Shown here in pieces: positions 7,371-11,926 of a DNA stretch of 11,926 bases (its first letter is position 1; each line of letters begins with the position of its first letter). Source of the DNA: Bacteroidales bacterium (GTDB lineage Bacteria > Bacteroidota > Bacteroidia > Bacteroidales > PUMT01); assembly GCA_007132365.1 (NCBI GenBank), contig SLOS01000084.1, positions 1-11,926 of the forward strand, in the 5' to 3' direction. Made by a program: the position numbers and the translations under genes. The notes under the pieces are model-generated. The model saw only the letters and a program-made list of their open reading frames with translations, was not told the origin of the DNA and searched no databases.

Positions 7371-8143
7371 CTACCCGCTTATTATTCATAATGCACCTTC
7401 CGACCGGCATAAGATCAAAACTAACGGTCATTCTCCTTGCTCTTTTCAGTTTTACTTCATTGCAGGCTGAAACCGTTGAGCCCTCTGAAATGATCTATAT
7501 TGCATATATCAGCGGAAAAATTGAATTATGGACAGAAGCAATAGCAGAACTGGAAGAGAAATACAGGCGCACGGGAAGCATTGATATCCTCTGTGAATTG
7601 ACCCTGGCAAGATATGGATATATAGGTTACAGCCTGGGAGTTGATAACAGAGCCGAGGCCCGGAAACATATCTCGCTTGCAGAAGAGTCCATAAAAAAAC
7701 TTGAAGCCTCCCCCCTGTACGCCTCCTCAGCCTATGCCCTTCAGGCGGCTTTTTATGCATACAGGATATCAATGGCCCCCTGGAGGGCTGTTTTCTGGGG
7801 CCAAAGAAGCATGAACCTTATTGACAGAGCTATAGAAACAGACCCGGCCAATCCATCGGCGTGGATCGAGCATGGCAATGCTATGTTTTATGCCCCGGCT
7901 GCACTGGGTGGTTCAAAGGAAAAAGCAGTGGACAGCTACAGCCGTGCAATAAGGCTGCTTGAAGCAAATATGAAGGAAAGCCACCGGTGGCTCTACCTCA
8001 ATACCCTTGTCGGACTGGCTAAGAGCTACCGGGAAACCGGCAACAGGGCAATGGCCCGTATAACCTACCTTAAGGCCCTTGATTTTGAGCCTGGTTTCAG
8101 ATGGGTTAAAGATGAGCTGCTGCCGGAACTGATAGCCGACTAA
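7367..8143 (+). CDS. Exported TPR-like protein, last gene of carotenoid operon
   Basis: A 258-residue protein of unknown function. A hydrophobic stretch (20-34) ending in LQA-E at 32-35 fits a signal peptide cleaved after Ala34, so the mature protein should be periplasmic. No lipobox cysteine is seen. The rest is helical and alanine-rich, with TPR-like helix pairs: 145-170 (RAIETDPANPSAWIEHGNAM), the segment with a GGSKEKAVDSYSRAIRLL pattern (181-198), and 207-242. The APAALGGSKEKA arrangement is also seen in some TPR proteins that act as periplasmic adaptors. Its ATG overlaps the glycosyltransferase stop (ATGA at 7367-7370), so it is translated with that gene. An in-frame ATG at 7391 would give a more usual signal peptide length. 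The tight coupling suggests a job linked to the carotenoid product, such as chaperoning or transport, but that is inference. Confidence 0.72.
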   Translation: MTTRLLFIMHLPTGIRSKLTVILLALFSFTSLQAETVEPSEMIYIAYISGKIELWTEAIAELEEKYRRTGSIDILCELTLARYGYIGYSLGVDNRAEARKHISLAEESIKKLEASPLYASSAYALQAAFYAYRISMAPWRAVFWGQRSMNLIDRAIETDPANPSAWIEHGNAMFYAPAALGGSKEKAVDSYSRAIRLLEANMKESHRWLYLNTLVGLAKSYRETGNRAMARITYLKALDFEPGFRWVKDELLPELIAD

Positions 8144-8166
8144 TTATAATGTTACGACTCTGATAC

Positions 8167-8715
8167 TCATGACCTGGTAAATACACCTGAGAATTTGCCG
8201 GCCAGACTCCTGATGCTATTAATGATGGTATTATAAAACCCGGAATCTGCAGAATAAGAGAAACCTATCTGTCCCGGCCTGGAATTACCATTGACCCTTA
8301 TTTTGACGATCCCTGCCCTGTCCTCCAGATCTTTTGCGATTTTCAAAAGCCTGTCAAGCCTTTCCTTTCCGATACGCTTCCTGAAGCGGGCCAGGTCACT
8401 GGGATCGCAGGGTGGTCTCTCAATAAAAACATTTCCGCCGCACAAATACTGGAAATATGGATCACGTGCCCATTCAGTCACAATCCCCCCATCGCTTCCT
8501 CTGAAAACCTGTTTAAGGATGAGCAGTCCCGCCATCATCCTGACAGGCTTGGCCGGCGCCCCTTTGTCAGAATACAAGGTTGAATATTCAGATTCAATTT
8601 CACCCCATGGAAAGCTGTCCGCCAGAATGGTGATGGGATGATCCGGTTGAACTATCTGTCTGAGCACCGGTTCAAAGAGATTCAGGGCGCTCTGATCAGG
8701 TGATTTTCCCTTCAT
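8167..8715 (-). pseudogene. IS5-type (DUF772) transposase, N-terminal remnant
   Basis: The first 130 or so residues of this 182-residue frame match the N-terminal DUF772 region of IS5/IS1182-type transposases. Recognisable blocks are the HPITILADSFPW start region, VRMMAGLLILKQV, WARDPYFQYLCGG, and CDPSDLARFRKRIG followed by LLKIAKDL. Full-length family members have over 400 residues, with a DDE catalytic domain after this region. Here no DDE domain follows: the frame ends in about 45 residues with unrelated sequence (starting near VKIRVNGNSRPGQ) and stops just 24 bp past the convergent TPR gene. I see no flanking inverted repeats or target duplication. It is best read as a decayed insertion remnant between the carotenoid operon and the histidine kinases. 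A self-standing DUF772 protein is a less likely reading. Confidence 0.75.
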
Positions 8716-8782
8716 GACGGTAAAAGAATGGTTTCCTCACAAGTTAAGCCATTACGGGCAAATAACAAAAAAAATTTGTTTT

Positions 8783-9916
8783 TCAAGTACCGGGCTCATG
8801 TTTCTTGTAGGGAATTGTAAAGTAAAAAGCAGCCCCCCTGCCGGGTTCCGAATCCACCCATATCCTGCCGCCAAGCATTTCGACGTAAGCTTTGGAGATA
8901 GACAAACCCAGCCCGGATCCGCCGAAGTTCCGGTTATCTGAACTCTCAACCTGCCTGAAAATATGGAATATTTCATTTTTCAAATTATCAGGTATCCCTA
9001 TCCCTGTATCCTTCACATAAAATTCCAGGTTGCCGTCCTTTAGGCAATAGCCTAAATCAATTTTGCCTTTATGAGTAAACTTAACTGCATTGTTGAGCAA
9101 ATTGGAAAGGATCTGTACCAGCTTGGTCCTGTCAGTAAATATTTCCGCCTCCTCATCAGGCAAAAATGTCTGGTGCCTCAGCAGATTATATTGTTCTCTC
9201 GCCCTTGACGCGAATCTTCCGGTTACCATCTTAATCATTGCATTAAGATTGAATTCCTTTTCACAGACCTTTTCATGGCCGCTCTCAATGGCTGCGATGT
9301 TTATAATATCTGTAATAATAAAAAGAAGCTGATCACTGCTTTCGATTATTATTTTGGTGAACGATTCACGTTTTTCATGAGATAAGTCCGGATCAGACAA
9401 AAAAGCACAAAAACCTGTAATTGCATTAAGAGGTGTGCGGATCTCATGAGAAATATTATTAAGAAAGGAGGTTTTTAACCGGTCGCTCTCTTCAGCCTTT
9501 TCTTTTGCAGCAAGCAAATCTTTGAGCATCTTTTTCTTTTCAGTAATGTCAGTTATGGTCCCGATATAACCGGTTAAGTCACCCGAAGCATTGAACTGGG
9601 GTGTTGAGTTCCCCATTACCCATACCACAGAGCCGTCAGAACGTAAAAAGCGGTATTCGGTGCTGGAGGTTTGGCGGACTGCAACGGATTCTTCCCATCC
9701 GGCTTTAAGCCAGGGCAGATCATCCGGATGTACGGCTTTCATCCATCCGTCACCCATAGCATCATCGAAGGAAAGCCCAGATAGCTTGCACCAGCAGGGA
9801 TTGACATAAAGTGTTTTCCCGTTGCAATCAGTACTGAAAATACCGACTGGTGCAGATTCAGTAAAAGCTCTCAGAGCCTTATTTTCAGGCATTTTATCCA
9901 GCAAATAACTCCCCAT
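8783..9916 (-). CDS. Soluble PAS-domain sensor histidine kinase
   Basis: A 377-residue hybrid-free histidine kinase without transmembrane helices. A PAS domain (about 13-125) includes SAPVGIFSTD, a CxxLSGLSFDD region and the C-terminal GTITDITEKK that leads into a coiled linker (127-147). The HisKA dimerisation domain has the phospho-acceptor His157 in NNISHEIRTPLN. The HATPase domain has the N box NLLNNAVKF (272-280), G1 DTGIGIP (303-309) and G2 GGSGLGLSI (332-340). All catalytic motifs are intact, so it should autophosphorylate. Its signal is sensed in the cytosol through PAS and is unknown. No response regulator is in the window, so the partner is elsewhere. The ATG at 9914-9916 is a plausible start. 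It has a closely related, degenerate paralog just upstream (10114-10977). Confidence 0.9.
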   Translation of the reverse strand: MGSYLLDKMPENKALRAFTESAPVGIFSTDCNGKTLYVNPCWCKLSGLSFDDAMGDGWMKAVHPDDLPWLKAGWEESVAVRQTSSTEYRFLRSDGSVVWVMGNSTPQFNASGDLTGYIGTITDITEKKKMLKDLLAAKEKAEESDRLKTSFLNNISHEIRTPLNAITGFCAFLSDPDLSHEKRESFTKIIIESSDQLLFIITDIINIAAIESGHEKVCEKEFNLNAMIKMVTGRFASRAREQYNLLRHQTFLPDEEAEIFTDRTKLVQILSNLLNNAVKFTHKGKIDLGYCLKDGNLEFYVKDTGIGIPDNLKNEIFHIFRQVESSDNRNFGGSGLGLSISKAYVEMLGGRIWVDSEPGRGAAFYFTIPYKKHEPGT

Positions 9917-10113
9917 AAAATGAAATGCGGACTATAAAAAACATTTAAGCAAAATACGGCATTGCTGCCGCTGTGACTGATTTTATTCTACGTACGGTAT
10001 CGGCAATTGTTACAAACTCAGCCCCTCTTGATTCTGTTGGGGAAAAAGAAAGTGAATTGCCCCTTCCTGGTGATAATGCCTTTTGACATTACAAAATGAT
10101 AAAACCCGGACTG
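9917..10113. other. Gap between the two histidine kinase genes
   Basis: This 197-bp gap contains no recognisable gene. On the minus strand a 47-codon open frame (9945-10088) has no start codon, and a 23-codon ATG frame (10018-10089) overlaps it. Neither matches anything I know. The right end carries a probable terminator of the upstream kinase, and the left end must supply the promoter or leader of the downstream one. Confidence 0.4.
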
Positions 10114-10122
10114 TCAGGGTTT
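10090..10122 (-). terminator. Hairpin at the 3' end of the degenerate kinase gene
   Basis: AAACCC (10102-10107) and GGGTTT (10117-10122) pair across a 9-base loop that spans the stop codon. Read on the minus strand the stem is followed by TTATCATTTTG, a partly T-rich run. It would fit a weak intrinsic terminator for the upstream kinase gene. Confidence 0.33.
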
Positions 10123-10977
10123 ATTCAGGGGAATGGTAAAACAGAACTTTGATCCCCTGCCGGCTTCAGATTCCAACCAGATTCTGCCACCCATCATTTC
10201 AATATAAGCTTTGGATATCGACAACCCCAGGCTTGATTCGCAGTAAAAATTATTATCTGAAACCTCATCCCCCTCGAAACGACGGAAAATTTCCTTTTGC
10301 AATTCAGAAGGTATGCCAATCCCCGTATCCTCAACGTAAAACTTAATATCCCCCCCTTTCAGGTCATAACCGAACCTGACCTTACCCTTTCCGGTAAACT
10401 TAATGGCATTGATCAACAAATTGGACAGGATTCGGAAAAGCTTGATTTTGTCAGTTAAAACCACAGCCTCATCATCGGGAAAACCGGTCTTGTACTTAAA
10501 GGTATTACCCTGTTCCCTGGCTCGCGCAGAATACTTTTTAAATAACTGTTTAAATAGCTGATTCAGATCAACTTCATTATCCTGAACCTGTTCCTGGCCG
10601 CTTTTAATAGCAGCAATATTTACTATATCGGCAATTATTAAAAGAAGCTGATCACTGCTTTCACTTATTATCTTAGTGTAGGCCACCCGTTTGTCATAGG
10701 GTAAGGAGGGATCGGTTAAAAAAGCGCAAAATCCTGTAATTATATTAAGGGGCGTCTGGATCTCACTGGAAATATTATTAAGAAAGGCCGTTTTTAACCG
10801 GTCACTTTCCATTAACTCATCCACCCTGGCTCTGAGCGCTTCATTTTCAGCTTTCAGCTCATCCAACGAGATATGCTCTCCTGAACGGTTCTCACTGCCT
10901 GATCCAATGGTCCCTTTTCCCTCAATGCCTTCGCTATAAGCTCCTGCCCTGTCTTTATCTGATTTGTAATTATCCAT
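10114..10977 (-). CDS. Histidine kinase paralog lacking the phospho-acceptor histidine
   Basis: A 287-residue protein clearly related to the adjacent kinase over its HisKA and HATPase regions (from about residue 58), yet with no PAS domain. Instead the N-terminus is polar (1-35) and then a coiled-coil stretch rich in Leu/Glu (37-57, LDELKAENEALRARVDELM). At the expected phospho-acceptor position it reads NNISSEIQTPLN, with Ser71 replacing histidine and Gln for Arg. The N box keeps Asn190 (NLLINAIKF) and G1 is intact (DTGIGIP, 217-223), but G2 is CESSLGLS in place of GGSGLGLS. It probably cannot autophosphorylate at this site, though nucleotide binding might persist. It lies 24 bp after fucU on the same strand and probably shares its transcript. 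It could regulate the neighbouring kinase by heterodimerisation, or be a gene in decay with its frame still intact. Confidence 0.84.
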   Translation of the reverse strand: MDNYKSDKDRAGAYSEGIEGKGTIGSGSENRSGEHISLDELKAENEALRARVDELMESDRLKTAFLNNISSEIQTPLNIITGFCAFLTDPSLPYDKRVAYTKIISESSDQLLLIIADIVNIAAIKSGQEQVQDNEVDLNQLFKQLFKKYSARAREQGNTFKYKTGFPDDEAVVLTDKIKLFRILSNLLINAIKFTGKGKVRFGYDLKGGDIKFYVEDTGIGIPSELQKEIFRRFEGDEVSDNNFYCESSLGLSISKAYIEMMGGRIWLESEAGRGSKFCFTIPLNKP

Positions 10978-11001
10978 AATTTGATATTTATCCTGAATAT
11001 A

Positions 11002-11439
11002 TTACCGGGTTACAGGGGTTACCCCTTTTTTTAATATAATATTTCCATATTTGGCTGTTTCTCCAGTCATTACAACGGCAAAAGCTTTTTTTGCACGCTC
11101 ATAAAATGCGAAGCGGTCAATTCGCTCTATGGCCGGAACCCGGGGATTTGTCCTGATGATCTGTTCCATATATGACCTTTCCACTTCCGGATCCAGCTGG
11201 TCCACTTCGACAGGCGCCATCATCACAAGAGGATGGGGAACGTAGGAGTCAAGTTCAAACAGCGGCAATACAGCCTCAAGCAGGCCTGGAATCCTGATAC
11301 CGTCAGCACGGATAATCCTTTTGTTAATGCTTTCACCGGGAAAATGGGCATCGGCAAGCACAAGTTCGTCACCGTGACCCATACGGGCCATTACTTCGAG
11401 TAATTGTGGACTGATAAGGGGGGAGATTCCTTTTAACAT
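11002..11439 (-). CDS. fucU: L-fucose mutarotase, RbsD/FucU family
   Basis: A 145-residue cytosolic sugar mutarotase that interconverts the alpha and beta anomers of L-fucose (FucU), in the same family as ribose pyranase RbsD. The signature is MLKGISPLISPQLL, then MGHGDELVLADAHFPG (20-35) with the active-site histidine His22, RIIRADG (41-47), and the C-terminal RFAFYERAKKAFAVV (109-123) with YGNIILKKG (131-139). The length is normal for the family. The frame begins with a GTG at 11442, but the ATG at 11437-11439 gives the family start MLKG. No other fucose genes are in the window. It is isolated between a penicillin-binding protein and a kinase gene, so its metabolic link here is unclear. FucU is preferred over RbsD because of the ADAHFPG block and length. 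Confidence 0.88.
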   Translation of the reverse strand: MLKGISPLISPQLLEVMARMGHGDELVLADAHFPGESINKRIIRADGIRIPGLLEAVLPLFELDSYVPHPLVMMAPVEVDQLDPEVERSYMEQIIRTNPRVPAIERIDRFAFYERAKKAFAVVMTGETAKYGNIILKKGVTPVTR

Positions 11440-11543
11440 CACGCTATTAATTTAAGTTAATACTATTGTGGTTTTCAATTCTGTCTCTGTATGTTCAATG
11501 CTTTCCGTTTTAATATTCATGTCCTGCTCTTTCGCCGGGGTTA

Positions 11544-11926
11544 CTATCTTCTGAACAACCTTCTCAGAAAGGATCGTTTTTCAGTCTCTTCCTCAGCTTC
11601 TTCTTCCACGAAAGTGGTAACACCCCCTCTGAAAAAGTCCGCAAACCTTTCAAAAATACTCTTTTCCCTGTAATCGGGACAGTCAAGTGACCTTTCCAGA
11701 TCCGGGGGCAATTCGGTAAAAGGAGCAGCAAACCGGTCGTTCATAGCCCGGTCCCCCTGAACAGCCTGTAATGTTAATGCCACCAGGGGTAAAGCAAGTG
11801 CGCTGCCCGAACCATTTGCCCCGCTGTTGAAGTGTATTAACGGGGTTGAGGCGCCTGCCCTGCTGACAATCACTATCGAGGGATTAAAGGCGGCAAACCA
11901 GGCGTCGGCAAAATTCTGCGAGGTAC
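11544..11926 (-). CDS. C-terminal end of class A penicillin-binding protein (partial)
   Basis: The frame remains open to the right edge of the window; about 127 residues are visible, ending at TAG 11544-11546. The visible part begins TSQNFADAWFAAFNPSIV, the sequence that in class A penicillin-binding proteins follows the KTG active-site triad of the transpeptidase domain, so the triad would lie just outside the window. A GSGSALALPLVAL block comes next, matching the family G.GS..ALP pattern, followed by FTELPPDLERSLDCPDY. The protein would be a periplasmic bifunctional glycosyltransferase/transpeptidase that builds peptidoglycan. The tail is unusually charged, with an acidic run (EEEAEEETE) and a basic end (RRLFRR). 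No symbol is given because the N-terminus is not visible. Confidence 0.8.
   Translation of the reverse strand, partial: TSQNFADAWFAAFNPSIVIVSRAGASTPLIHFNSGANGSGSALALPLVALTLQAVQGDRAMNDRFAAPFTELPPDLERSLDCPDYREKSIFERFADFFRGGVTTFVEEEAEEETEKRSFLRRLFRR

Noticed and set aside
8764..8782. AACAAA/TTTGTT inverted repeat after the PAS kinase as a terminator
   Set aside because: The stem has a single G-C pair and a poly-A/T loop, too weak to support the call.
9945..10088. 47-codon open frame on the minus strand between the kinase genes
   Set aside because: It has no start codon near its beginning, no recognisable motif, and open frames of this size are expected by chance.
8230..10110. Shared 12-mer ATAAAACCCGGA near 8235 and 10099 as a possible repeat or IS end
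   Set aside because: The flanks do not match, and a 12-base match is expected by chance in a window of this size.
11014..11032. Terminator-like AGGGG-TTA-CCCCT stem followed by T run on the plus strand
   Set aside because: It lies within the fucU coding sequence (the GVTPV codons) and nothing is seen to be transcribed rightward here, so it is probably a product of codon sequence.

Overview
The window looks like a chromosomal stretch of a member of the Bacteroidota. This is inferred from the aminotransferase IV/YqgE pairing, a CrtD of the type I associate with marine flavobacteria, the general lack of Shine-Dalgarno sequences (one clear exception at 673-681), and moderate GC. The genus cannot be set from sequence alone. 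No tRNA, rRNA, CRISPR array or intact mobile element was seen.

Left part (1-3062), housekeeping. A rhomboid-type intramembrane protease and a class IV PLP aminotransferase read rightward. YqgE/AlgH and pyrroline-5-carboxylate reductase (proC) read leftward. The aminotransferase and yqgE converge with only 4 bp between stop codons, and an inverted repeat followed by a T-rich run probably terminates proC upstream of yqgE.

Middle (3342-8143), the most distinctive part, is a rightward gene set for late carotenoid modification: crtD (1-hydroxycarotenoid 3,4-desaturase type), cruF (carotenoid 1,2-hydratase type), a PlsC-like acyltransferase, a CruC/CrtQ-like family 2 glycosyltransferase and an exported TPR protein. 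The last four genes are joined by three successive ATGA stop/start overlaps, which implies translational coupling. CruF would add a tertiary hydroxyl to an acyclic psi end, CrtD would desaturate next to it, the glycosyltransferase would add a sugar to the hydroxyl, and the acyltransferase would acylate the sugar. The inferred product is an acylated carotenoid glycoside. Phytoene synthase, phytoene desaturase and cyclase are not in the window, so the precursor must be made elsewhere. The TPR protein has no assigned role in carotenoid metabolism.

Right part (8167-11926), all leftward. It holds an N-terminal remnant of an IS5-type (DUF772) transposase, a soluble PAS histidine kinase, and a shorter paralogous kinase. 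In the paralog the phospho-accepting histidine is serine and the G2 ATP-lid motif is eroded, so it looks like a pseudokinase. Upstream of these lie an L-fucose mutarotase (FucU) and, running off the right edge, the C-terminal end of a class A penicillin-binding protein. No response regulator is visible.

The main points of interest are the tightly coupled carotenoid glycoside/acyl operon with its unexplained TPR partner, and the duplicated histidine kinase that has lost its phosphorylation site while keeping other kinase features.
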